17,402 nt of DNA from UBA830 sp036339975 (GTDB lineage Bacteria > Pseudomonadota > Alphaproteobacteria > MPNO01 > UBA830): assembly GCA_036339975.1 (NCBI GenBank), contig JAYYZV010000026.1, positions 1 through 17,402 of the forward strand, read 5' to 3'. The translations under genes were made by a program, and so were the position numbers. Below the pieces are notes generated by a model. That model was not told the origin of the DNA. It ran no database searches and saw only the letters and a list, made by a program, of their open reading frames with translations. Below, piece by piece: positions 1 through 7,277 of this stretch. Every line of letters begins with the position of its first letter. Positions within the stretch are counted from its first letter, which is position 1.

Positions 1-187
1 CGCGCCAGCGGCACCGCCGGGTAGCTAAGTGCGGACGGGATAACCGCTGAAGGCATCTAAGCGGGAAGCCTCCCTCAAAACAAGTTGTCCCCATTAGAGT
101 CGTGGGAGACCACCACGTTGATAGGCCAGGTGTGGAAGTGCAGTAATGTATGAAGCTAACTGGTACTAATCACTCGATTGGCTTGAT
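1..187 (+). rRNA. rrl: 23S ribosomal RNA, 3' end (partial)
   Basis: The 3'-terminal part of 23S rRNA; the gene begins before the window. The segment contains the conserved domain VI sequence near the 3' end (GCTAAGTGCGGACGGGATAA, then the CTGAAGGCATCTAAGCGGGA stretch) and the terminal block GCTAACTGGTACTAATCACT followed by CGATTGGCTTGAT. The exact mature 3' end is estimated from this terminal block. The following 108 bases, up to the 5S gene, hold no tRNA. Confidence 0.96.
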
Positions 188-295
188 TACCGACTGTCGT
201 GTACAGCGGTAAGCTCGTCACCCGATGGAAACAACTTCGGTAATTACGGATATATCGTTGGACGATATTCACGATCGGGACATGTGTGTTTCGAT

Positions 296-413
296 GACCT
301 GGTGGCAATGGCGAGGGAGAAACACCCGATCCCATTCCGAACTCGGAAGTGAAGGCCCTCAGCGCCGATGGTACTGCATCTTAAGGTGTGGGAGAGTAGG
401 TCGTTGCCAGGTC
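296..413 (+). rRNA. rrf: 5S ribosomal RNA
   Basis: A complete 5S rRNA of about 118 nt. The ends pair (GACCTGG at 296-302 with CCAGGTC at 407-413) to form helix I. The internal conserved blocks CCCGATCCCATTCCGAACTC and GGGAGAGTAGG are present. It lies about 108 nt after the 23S gene in the same direction, as expected for one rRNA operon. The boundaries are set by helix I pairing and could differ by one or two bases. Confidence 0.96.
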
Positions 414-512
414 TTCGAAGCACACATGGAGGATTGAGAGAACCAGCCGGATAACATCATAGATCGCAATCGAAACCGGGACCGATCCAATCGCCTCCGG
501 GGCCGAAGAGGA

Positions 513-550
513 CAAAGGGCTGGCTTTATATTGCCGGCCTTTGTTTTTGT
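513..550 (+). terminator. Terminator-like hairpin between 5S and tRNA-fMet
   Basis: CAAAGG(G)CTGGC at 513-524 pairs with GCCGGCCTTTG at 533-543, with one bulged G and one G-T pair, around a TTTATATT loop. TTTTTGT follows. This is a convincing intrinsic-terminator shape, but it lies upstream of a tRNA that would normally share the rRNA transcript. It may be partly read through, act as a processing site, or mean that the tRNA also has its own promoter. Confidence 0.55.
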
Positions 551-569
551 AGAGCAGACACAGAATTGA

Positions 570-648
<79 letters not shown>

Positions 649-654
649 AAAATC

Positions 655-687
655 AATGACTTAGCAGCAATGCTAGGTCATTTTTTT
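655..687 (+). terminator. Intrinsic terminator of the rRNA operon
   Basis: A 12-bp stem, AATGACTTAGCA (655-666) with TGCTAGGTCATT (671-682), has one G-T pair and a GCAA tetraloop. A T run follows directly. It sits 8 nt after the tRNA CCA end. Read on the other strand, the stem is followed by GATTTTATT, so it may also weakly end the converging operon that finishes at 773. Confidence 0.9.
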
Positions 688-702
688 ATGGAAAAATGCG
701 AA

Positions 703-749
703 TAACGCCAAAATAACGCCAGCAATGTTCGAATTGTGTTCTAACGCCA
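703..749 (+). repeat. Three direct copies of TAACGCCA
   Basis: TAACGCCA occurs at 703-710, 714-721 and 742-749, all on the same strand. The first two belong to a longer near-tandem unit, AATAACGCC(A). The cluster lies between the rRNA operon terminator and the 3' end of the converging VWA gene. Nothing in the sequence states its role. Protein-binding sites, such as integrase arm sites near a tRNA, are one possibility. Confidence 0.5.
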
Positions 750-772
750 AGTGTTAAACCAGACACAAATTG

Positions 773-1726
773 TTATCGTGGCAGAGCAATAAAAGTTCCA
801 TTGTTCCTTCTTGTTACTTCCCTCATTAAGGTCGCAAACCGTGCGGTCGAATATGATGAGAGGAACCCGACAGCGTGAACCCTTGCTAGACGTCCTCCAG
901 TGACCCTATTTGTGTTTAGCTTATCCAAAGCTTGGATAACAGGATCGTAGGATGATCCGCTGTATTCATCGCCAAAAATATAAATCGATACTCTTGCGTT
1001 TGGATTGGCATAACGTTGGAGGGCGACCGTTAAACCCTCTACAGGACTGCTGTTAGATGCGCTTTTCCAACCACGCAAAAGTTCGATCACGCTTTTCCGG
1101 CGCCCAGGAGTATCGGGGATCCATCTGCCAGCATAACCAGACAGAATATGCTCCCCGTTATCATTCAAAACTTGAAAGCCCTGAATTTTAGGGTGAATGC
1201 GAATGATATTTTCGACCTCTCTCGTGACCCGTCCCCATATCGATTGCATGCTGCCCGAAGTATCAATAATGAAAACGACAAACTCGCTGTCGACGGGGAT
1301 CCCACCAATCTCATCAACACGCTTCTTTGCCGTTTTAGGACGGATAGCCGCCCGACGAGCACGCTCAAGCGATTGCTGAACAAGGGCAAGACCTTGAACA
1401 TCTTTTTTCGCCTGAGCGGCATTTTTCTGCACATCTTGGACTTGGCCTTGTGTTTTGGCAGCCATTGCCTCTAGCCGTTCAACCAAGAGTTCCTTGCTAT
1501 CGGCATCGCTCTCAGCATTCCTAAGAACGCCGTTTAAAAACCCAAGATTCTTCTCAATTTGCATCACTCGATTGAGAAGCGCTAAAGCCTCGTCTTCCAG
1601 ATCCTTCGTAGGCGCCTCTGCATATTTCGAAATCAAGACAAGCAAGATGACAGCGCCAAAACCACAGGAAATTATGTCGAGAAAAGAAAGGGAAAATATA
1701 TCGAGGTTTTTCCGTCGATGTTTCAT
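773..1726 (-). CDS. Membrane-anchored VWA-domain protein with ExbD-like TM (second VWA subunit)
   Basis: A 317-aa protein with a basic N-terminus (MKHRRKN), one TM segment at about 13-33 that opens with FLDIISCG (15-22), a coiled-coil region at about 40-130, and a C-terminal VWA domain at about 148-315. The MIDAS metal site looks complete: DTSGSM at 155-160, a Ser-rich stretch near 226 in the Thr position, and D253 in IFGDEYSG. By charge distribution the VWA domain is periplasmic. The FLDI start of the helix resembles ExbD/TolR, whose helix carries a proton-accepting Asp; here that would be D17. The ATG at 1726 overlaps the upstream stop as ATGA and has AGGGG just before it. A GTG at 1732 would add two residues. 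It is the last gene of the operon. The VWA assignment is secure; the ExbD-like role is inferred. Confidence 0.9.
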   Translation of the reverse strand: MKHRRKNLDIFSLSFLDIISCGFGAVILLVLISKYAEAPTKDLEDEALALLNRVMQIEKNLGFLNGVLRNAESDADSKELLVERLEAMAAKTQGQVQDVQKNAAQAKKDVQGLALVQQSLERARRAAIRPKTAKKRVDEIGGIPVDSEFVVFIIDTSGSMQSIWGRVTREVENIIRIHPKIQGFQVLNDNGEHILSGYAGRWIPDTPGRRKSVIELLRGWKSASNSSPVEGLTVALQRYANPNARVSIYIFGDEYSGSSYDPVIQALDKLNTNRVTGGRLARVHAVGFLSSYSTARFATLMREVTRRNNGTFIALPR

Positions 1727-2784
1727 GGCCACCCCTGAGCCGGACTAATCAAAAGACCTCTCGAACTTGCAGACCACCCCCAAAAGGCATGTGCGGCATG
1801 AGGATCCCCCTCAAGAGGAAGCATGATGACATTAACCTTCATGCCACGCAGGGCGGAACTGTCTACAGTATGAGCAAATAGTTTTAGACGGCAGGTTCCA
1901 GATATGCGAGATGACCTACCCCATAGCACACTGCAGTCAGCAAACGGATTTAAGCTTTTGTAGCTCGCGTCTCCTTTGGTGGGCAATCCATCGGTAATCA
2001 CATATAGATCGGTGGCCCCAGATCCCACAATTTCAGATAAGCCTGCTTGAAGATTTGTTCCACCGCCAGGAACTGCGGCGCCCAACGAAGCTATGAGGTT
2101 TTTAAGACCTTGCTGGTCGCTACCATTAACCCATGCTTTTTTATTTATTCTATTGGCCCGGTCACTATAGGTGACAAGGGTAACTTGAGAAGACGACGGC
2201 AAACGCGCCAATATCCAATGTACAATGCTTTTTGCACGCCGCCATTTCGGTCCAGCTTGTTTCTCTTTGTCAGAGGCGTTTTTGCGACGAATAACATTAA
2301 TCAATTGCTCGTCGGTCAACGAAGCACTGCTATCCAGAAGAATTGCTATACGTGGTCCCTCAACTCGGAGCCCGATTAGATATTGTTCTTCGCCTCTTTC
2401 TTGCTTTTCAAACGCGTCAGGGGGTTTCGGAATTTTAATTCCTTTAATCGCCTGTTCTATTGTGTTTTTAGAAGCAACTTCTCCAGACAATTGACTTTGT
2501 GCCTTCTTTAAAGCGCGTTTGACATTTTCAATTCGCGCCGACAGTTCCGCCACAATGGCTTCGGCCTGTTTCTCTCGCTCTTCTTGCTGAGCGATATCGT
2601 CTTTAACTGCCTTCTCTTCATCTTGTAAGCGCGTGAGATCAGCCTTCAACAATTCTGTTTCTAATAACGAATTGTCGACGTTGTGCTTAACCAACATAAA
2701 GACCAAAATAATCGCCCCCAAACCACAGGACATAATGTCCAAAAAGGCGAGCCCCAGCCCTTCAGTCGTTCGGTGACGTCTCAC
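1723..2784 (-). CDS. Membrane-anchored VWA-domain protein with ExbD-like TM (first VWA subunit)
   Basis: A 353-aa protein laid out like its downstream neighbour: a basic start (MRRHR), one TM at about 12-33 opening with FLDIMSCG (14-21), a long charged coiled coil at about 38-118, and a VWA domain at about 143-345. The MIDAS residues are all visible: DSSAS 151-155, T243 in GGGTNLQAGL, and D265 in YVITDGLP. Two cysteines (C284, C298) in a loop of the VWA domain could form a disulfide in the periplasm. The GTG start overlaps the stop of the channel gene as GTGA, so translation is probably coupled. D16 sits where ExbD and TolR carry the TM aspartate. The two VWA proteins probably act as a heterodimeric partner of the channel protein. 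That is inferred from the shared motif and gene order. Confidence 0.9.
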   Translation of the reverse strand: MRRHRTTEGLGLAFLDIMSCGLGAIILVFMLVKHNVDNSLLETELLKADLTRLQDEEKAVKDDIAQQEEREKQAEAIVAELSARIENVKRALKKAQSQLSGEVASKNTIEQAIKGIKIPKPPDAFEKQERGEEQYLIGLRVEGPRIAILLDSSASLTDEQLINVIRRKNASDKEKQAGPKWRRAKSIVHWILARLPSSSQVTLVTYSDRANRINKKAWVNGSDQQGLKNLIASLGAAVPGGGTNLQAGLSEIVGSGATDLYVITDGLPTKGDASYKSLNPFADCSVLWGRSSRISGTCRLKLFAHTVDSSALRGMKVNVIMLPLEGDPHAAHAFWGWSASSRGLLISPAQGWP

Positions 2785-3551
2785 GGCTTTTTAATTCCAC
2801 TCACCCGCTTCAACAAAAAGGATTCGCAATATTCTTGTGTGTCGACGACCAAGCCATCCTGCAAACGTTGCAATTGATGCAAAAGGAACATCAGAAAAAT
2901 ACTGATTAACAATGCGACGAAAGTTGAGTTGAACGCGACGCCTAAGCTATTCGTCATCCCAGAGATGTCGCCTGCAAGAGCTTTGTCCGCTTGTGAGAGC
3001 GCTTCCCCAATGCCGCGAACTGTGCCAATAAACCCGATCGATGGTATTGCCCATATCAGATATCGGATCATGGAATTTTCGGCCTCTAACTTCATACCTA
3101 AAGCGTCGACGGAAGCGACAATGGTATCGGAAGTATCTTGCACATTCTTAGTAATCAAATAGCGACGAAGGCTAGTTAAGAGCGTTTGAAAAAGGGGAGT
3201 ATTCCGAATTCTCTCTGGAAGTTCTTCGAGCGTGTTCAACGCTGAAGTCAGATCAAGTTTCCCGTCTTTGTCGGCTTCGCCTAAAAGATCGACCTGAAAA
3301 AGATACCTGTCCTTGAGGATCGCGACGCACTTTCCACCCATAAGGAAGCATCCCCAAAACATCAGGATAAAACAAATTTCCTGCTCATAGTCTTTCAAGA
3401 TGACGGGCAATGCGCGTGGAGCGGATTGTCCTGCGGCTTGCGCTGCTTCGAGGATCAAATACGCCTCTGGGCGAATATATCCCACGTAGGCAAGATGAAC
3501 GATCACGACCGAGCCGACGAGCGCCAATATGCTTGTGATAAAACTTTTCAT
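2781..3551 (-). CDS. MotA/TolQ/ExbB-family proton-channel protein
   Basis: A 256-aa membrane protein. TM segments are visible at about 7-26, 58-76, 161-180 and 205-226. The last two carry the family signature: IPSIGFIGTVRGIGEAL (169-185), then MTNSLGVAFNSTFVALLIS (199-217). Family members form a ring around the TM helices of an ExbD/TolR/MotB partner and use the proton motive force to move periplasmic parts. No ExbD, TolR or MotB gene is adjacent. Instead the next two genes encode VWA proteins with an ExbD-like helix, the first overlapping this stop codon by 4 nt. The ATG lies 2 nt after the stop of the 55-aa gene. The segment at about 80-160 between TM2 and TM3 is the expected cytoplasmic helical part. 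Confidence 0.93.
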   Translation of the reverse strand: MKSFITSILALVGSVVIVHLAYVGYIRPEAYLILEAAQAAGQSAPRALPVILKDYEQEICFILMFWGCFLMGGKCVAILKDRYLFQVDLLGEADKDGKLDLTSALNTLEELPERIRNTPLFQTLLTSLRRYLITKNVQDTSDTIVASVDALGMKLEAENSMIRYLIWAIPSIGFIGTVRGIGEALSQADKALAGDISGMTNSLGVAFNSTFVALLISIFLMFLLHQLQRLQDGLVVDTQEYCESFLLKRVSGIKKP

Positions 3552-3553
3552 GG

Positions 3554-3721
3554 CTAAATATCGACTGGAAATGACGCAGGAGAATTTAGGCTAAACCCAC
3601 GTGATACTGCGTTTTGTGCAATAGCAACGGTTGCAACACCAAACAAAGCGATTAGCGCGAGTGCGAACATCGTTTTAATTCGCCAGAGCCGCCTAATTTT
3701 TTTGATTTCCGTCTTTCGCAT
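3554..3721 (-). CDS. 55-aa single-TM protein of the operon
   Basis: A small unrecognised protein with a very basic N-terminus (MRKTEIKKIRRLWRIK), one hydrophobic segment at about 18-36 (FALALIALFGVATVAIA) and a short polar tail. The hydrophobic segment ends in AIAQ, so a cleaved signal peptide is also possible, but only about 20 residues would remain. The ATG at 3721 is preceded by GGAAGG at good spacing; a longer reading from a TTG at 3748 lacks this support. The gene overlaps the 3' end of the PEGA/FGE gene by 29 nt and stops 2 nt before the channel gene. Its position suggests an accessory membrane subunit of the channel complex. Confidence 0.7.
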   Translation of the reverse strand: MRKTEIKKIRRLWRIKTMFALALIALFGVATVAIAQNAVSRGFSLNSPASFPVDI

Positions 3722-5705
3722 AAAGGTACCTTCCAATCCTAAATCCAATGTCGTCCCCTGTCCCGGAGACCCCTTCTCGGTATGCGGCTCGAAGCGTCGT
3801 CCTTGTCCCCGATTTCCAACTTGAACCCTTCACCGTATGTGAGTCGCCAAGCGCTGAACCAACCGGATCCACTGCCACTATATTACCGACCGGCATGGCT
3901 ATGGAATACGCGTCATGAACCCATTCACGAGCATTGCCTGTCAAATCAAATAGGCCGGAGGGCTCTGCAGGATACTTGCCAACAGGCGCTAATCGCTCGT
4001 AACCATCGTTGTAATTTGGGACGTAGTAGCGAGCGATTCCATTCGCATGCTCATCCGCAATATTTCCAGCTCCTTTTGGCACAACGGATTTATCGCCCCA
4101 AGTGAAGTGAGTTTGCTTATCTTTTCCTGCCCTTCGGGCCAACCACTCCCATTCTGCTTCGGTCAACAGTCGATAACCGTCTGCCGTCGGGTTTGACGCG
4201 ATCAACTTGCCACTTTTGATGTTGTAAAACGGCTCTAGTTTCTCTTTCCGACTTAGCCAATTGCAGAATAGGGCCGCGTCGATCCAACTCACATTGACAA
4301 CTGGATAGTCGCTTCCCCCGCCCCCGCGAAACTTACCAAACTGAGCCTCCGTCACCTCATGAAGTGATGCATAGAAAATTTTCTTTAGATAAACATTCCG
4401 AACAATTTCATTCGCTCGCTGACCTTTTTCATGCCGCGGCGCACCCATAATAATTGAGCTAGGCTTGAAGCGCGTCAGTCGAACCCCAGCAGAATTTGTA
4501 TAGGTCTTTGGCGTTTCACGAAGCCTTGCTTGTAATTCTATTTCAAGCTCGATGTTTAGAATCGTTTTGTGTTTGCTTGACGGGGTGAACTTTCGCTCAA
4601 CTGACCGGTATCCGGCGCGTTTTATAAGGAGACGATGTGGGCGAGAAGTGCGCTTGATTTTCACCGCGTCGTCGCCGACCTTGTTGCCGTCGACAAATAT
4701 TTTTCCTCCTGGCTTTACGCGAATATCAACAACGCCTAAATCCGGCTTCAGACGAAAACTCAACCGCCGGATTTCGCCGGCTTTTAAGGTAACAATCTGA
4801 GACTCCGTGACATATCCAGAAATTGCATAAGTTACCGTGTGAGCCTTGTTTGCCGGAACTTCTATACTTTCCGGAGGTTTAATTTCTCGGCCATTTAGAA
4901 GCAAAACACCGCCCTTTTGCGCAATTGAAAACGCGAGCGTCGCCTCTGCAGGAATCAAAATATAGTTCCTGACTAATTTCGTCTGTTCATTCCATATGAT
5001 GATGTCTTCTGAAATTTTCTTGTAGTCGTTTTTTCTTGCCGAAATATTATGCCGCCCACCTTCAAGGGATAACTCGATCGGAGATAATCCCACAGGTTTG
5101 CCTGCAACAGATATCTCTGCGCCGGAGGGTGAAGTTGTTATTTTGACTTTTCCTGAGAGGGGTTTGAGTTGAACAGTCGCATCTCGGGTTTCTGCGCGTT
5201 TCAAATCAAACGCTACTATCTCTTTATGAAAATATGGATTGTTCACATCGATCGTGTGACTACCTGATGGCAACCGAACCGTGAACTCACTTGAGACTTC
5301 GGGTTCTTTTCCATTGATGGACCAGCGAGTTTCTGAGCGGTTAGGCTCTGTCGTTAATCGTAAGGTCGCTGGTATCTCGTTTAATTTAATTTTGACCGAT
5401 TTTCCCTGATCCTTCTCCTCTATCCGGTATTCGGTCTCTTGAAAGCCTTCGGCGCTGACAGAAATCAATGCTGCACCACCGAGGCTATAGACAACTTGGT
5501 CAACACTAAAGGCGGCACCTTCAATGATATTAACCACAGCTGTCGCTTTTGCATCAGTTGGCAAAATCTCAAGCTTGGTTCCTTTTCCCGAATAGATGCC
5601 AAGCGTTAGAGCAGTAATCAGCAATAAACCAAGAACAACTGACCCGAATATAAACCGACGCTGCCGGCTTCGAGCGCGTGCTAGTTCCGCTTCAAATGGG
5701 CTCAT
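3693..5705 (-). CDS. Membrane-anchored PEGA-repeat protein with C-terminal FGE-sulfatase-like domain (no catalytic Cys)
   Basis: A 670-aa protein with a basic cytoplasmic start (RARSRQRR), one TM at about 18-39, and a periplasmic part of about five PEGA-like beta repeats (roughly 43-110, 115-182, 185-250, 254-320, 323-388). A C-terminal formylglycine-generating-enzyme (FGE/SUMF1) fold spans about 400-660. FGE landmarks are GYRLLTEAEWEWLAR (510-524), GLFDLTGNAREWV (584-596), KGSSW (626-630) and IGFRIGR (653-659). True FGE has two catalytic cysteines after the GGS(Y/W) element; here the equivalent stretch (SSWKSGTRTTLRAAYR) has none, and the only Cys in the whole protein is near 481. I therefore read it as a binding or structural domain. 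The ATG at 5705 is chosen over a GTG one codon upstream. It overlaps the upstream gene by 14 nt. Confidence 0.9.
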   Translation of the reverse strand: MSPFEAELARARSRQRRFIFGSVVLGLLLITALTLGIYSGKGTKLEILPTDAKATAVVNIIEGAAFSVDQVVYSLGGAALISVSAEGFQETEYRIEEKDQGKSVKIKLNEIPATLRLTTEPNRSETRWSINGKEPEVSSEFTVRLPSGSHTIDVNNPYFHKEIVAFDLKRAETRDATVQLKPLSGKVKITTSPSGAEISVAGKPVGLSPIELSLEGGRHNISARKNDYKKISEDIIIWNEQTKLVRNYILIPAEATLAFSIAQKGGVLLLNGREIKPPESIEVPANKAHTVTYAISGYVTESQIVTLKAGEIRRLSFRLKPDLGVVDIRVKPGGKIFVDGNKVGDDAVKIKRTSRPHRLLIKRAGYRSVERKFTPSSKHKTILNIELEIELQARLRETPKTYTNSAGVRLTRFKPSSIIMGAPRHEKGQRANEIVRNVYLKKIFYASLHEVTEAQFGKFRGGGGSDYPVVNVSWIDAALFCNWLSRKEKLEPFYNIKSGKLIASNPTADGYRLLTEAEWEWLARRAGKDKQTHFTWGDKSVVPKGAGNIADEHANGIARYYVPNYNDGYERLAPVGKYPAEPSGLFDLTGNAREWVHDAYSIAMPVGNIVAVDPVGSALGDSHTVKGSSWKSGTRTTLRAAYREGVSGTGDDIGFRIGRYLYAKDGNQKN

Positions 5706-7257
5706 CACAATAAACCTGAACTTTGCTTAAGAAGCTGCTTGGTTCAATCGTAATCTCAACCGATTTATTTTTGTATCCAGCCCTCTCTCCCTCGAAGACG
5801 TATTTTCCTGGCCGTAATTTAATCTCCTTTTGCCTCACCTTTCCGACCTTCCCTACGCCTCTGACCGACACGAAGGTCTCCCCATCCGAGATGACGCGAA
5901 CAGGTATGGGTTGGGAGTACTCGTCGAGCAAATTTGAGAGTTGTTTTGCTTTTGCGGCCAATGACGTACTGAAGGCTTGGATATCTCTAGTCGAATTAAG
6001 CAGGCCTTCGACAAGTTTTGCTACGTTTAGTGAAGACAATCGAGTAGGCGAAGATAAATGGTTCGTTACTTCGTTTGTTGCATCAATGATTTGGCGAGCC
6101 AGTTTACGCCCTTGGACGACTTCTTGTTTATCCGGAACCAACTTGCCGGCTTCTGCATAGCGAGCTTCTGCTTTTACCCAATCATCGGAGCGCGCGGCTG
6201 CTCGGGCATCCGTAATAAATTTCTCAACTTTTAAATCACGCCCTAATCGCACGACTTGATCGCTGAAATAATCTAATTCCCTGCGAGTTTTATAAAGTTT
6301 CTTGGCGGCAGATAGTTGCTCGCGTGCTTTCTTTAAATTTTGATTTTTTACGTGCTCAAGGCCATTTTGAATGTGTTTGGCGAAGGCTTCCTCACGCAGA
6401 CTTTCTTTGACCTGGACGAGGCGACTTTTATGTTCGGCGCGGTTTGGGTCCAACTTTATCAATTCTTCAAGACGCCTGGCTTCGGCTGCAAGATTATTTT
6501 CGACCCGGGCGATTGTAGCTGCCTCAATTAGTTTCAGAACTGCTGGCAAGCCGTCAATTTTCGACTTGAGCTGCATTGCACCGGCGTTCTCAGGTTGCAG
6601 CTTAAGTGCCGCATCAATTCGCCATTTAGCCGCTTCATAGTCATCAGCCATATAAAAAGCTTGGGCACTCTTAAATTCTTTCTCAAAAGCAGCGGCGTAT
6701 GCTTCAATCTCTCGCTTGGCGCGGTCTTCGGATTTTTTCAGCTCACTCAGCGCTGCGTTGTATTCAGCCTGGGCGAATTGGCTTGCAGCTTTGTCGCGCT
6801 TGGCGAGGATTTCCTTTTTTGCCTCAGGATTCCAGGCGTCAAACCCCAGAGCTTTCACGCTCGGTAAATACGTCTTGTCGAATTCAGCCAGAGCCTCCTT
6901 TACGCGTTCACGGAGCTTGTCATCTTCTTCTTTCTTAGTCTGACCTGCGGCATTCGGTACTTGGCTTGGCTCGGAAATGGTTTCGTTCGAGAGGGATTGG
7001 CTGGGCATGTTGCCGTCGATTGTACCAGACAACTCAGGTGATTCTGCAGGTGAGGCCTGCTCATTTAAAGCATTTGCAGGTGCCGTTAGCTTAGATGGCT
7101 CTTGGGAAGGGGTTTCTTTGAACCGAGACAAATCAACTGTGAAGACATCCAGCAAAAACAGAGGGATGAGCACGGCTGCACAGAGAAGAACAGCTGCGGC
7201 TTTGAGCCGGGACTGTTTAGATTTTTGGCTTGCCTGATCGATCTTATCGATAAGCAC
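5692..7257 (-). CDS. Membrane-anchored coiled-coil/TPR-like protein with C-terminal PEGA-like domain
   Basis: About 521 aa. A basic N-terminus (KSKQSRLK) precedes a single TM at about 20-38. A Pro/Ser/Glu-rich linker (45-105) follows, then a long Ala/Lys/Glu-rich helical region (about 110-440). That region holds TPR-like helix pairs, for example AQAFYMADDYEAAKWRIDAA followed by LKLQPEN. The C-terminal 65 residues (RPGKYVFEGERAGYKNKSVE and flanks) look like one PEGA domain, as in the next gene. There is no ATG near the start. The GTG at 7257 has AGGTG about 7-9 nt upstream and is preferred to a TTG at 7263. It lies 20 nt after the lipoprotein stop. The likely role is a periplasmic scaffold that contacts the PEGA/FGE protein. 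No known family name can be assigned with certainty. Confidence 0.88.
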   Translation of the reverse strand: MLIDKIDQASQKSKQSRLKAAAVLLCAAVLIPLFLLDVFTVDLSRFKETPSQEPSKLTAPANALNEQASPAESPELSGTIDGNMPSQSLSNETISEPSQVPNAAGQTKKEEDDKLRERVKEALAEFDKTYLPSVKALGFDAWNPEAKKEILAKRDKAASQFAQAEYNAALSELKKSEDRAKREIEAYAAAFEKEFKSAQAFYMADDYEAAKWRIDAALKLQPENAGAMQLKSKIDGLPAVLKLIEAATIARVENNLAAEARRLEELIKLDPNRAEHKSRLVQVKESLREEAFAKHIQNGLEHVKNQNLKKAREQLSAAKKLYKTRRELDYFSDQVVRLGRDLKVEKFITDARAAARSDDWVKAEARYAEAGKLVPDKQEVVQGRKLARQIIDATNEVTNHLSSPTRLSSLNVAKLVEGLLNSTRDIQAFSTSLAAKAKQLSNLLDEYSQPIPVRVISDGETFVSVRGVGKVGKVRQKEIKLRPGKYVFEGERAGYKNKSVEITIEPSSFLSKVQVYCDEPI

Positions 7258-7277
7258 GGTCAAACACCTAGTTGAAG

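Noticed and set aside
225..437. 70-codon frame on the + strand across the 5S gene.
   Set aside because: It reads through 5S rRNA and is not a protein gene. The same applies to the opposite-strand frame at 359-643, which covers 5S and tRNA-fMet.
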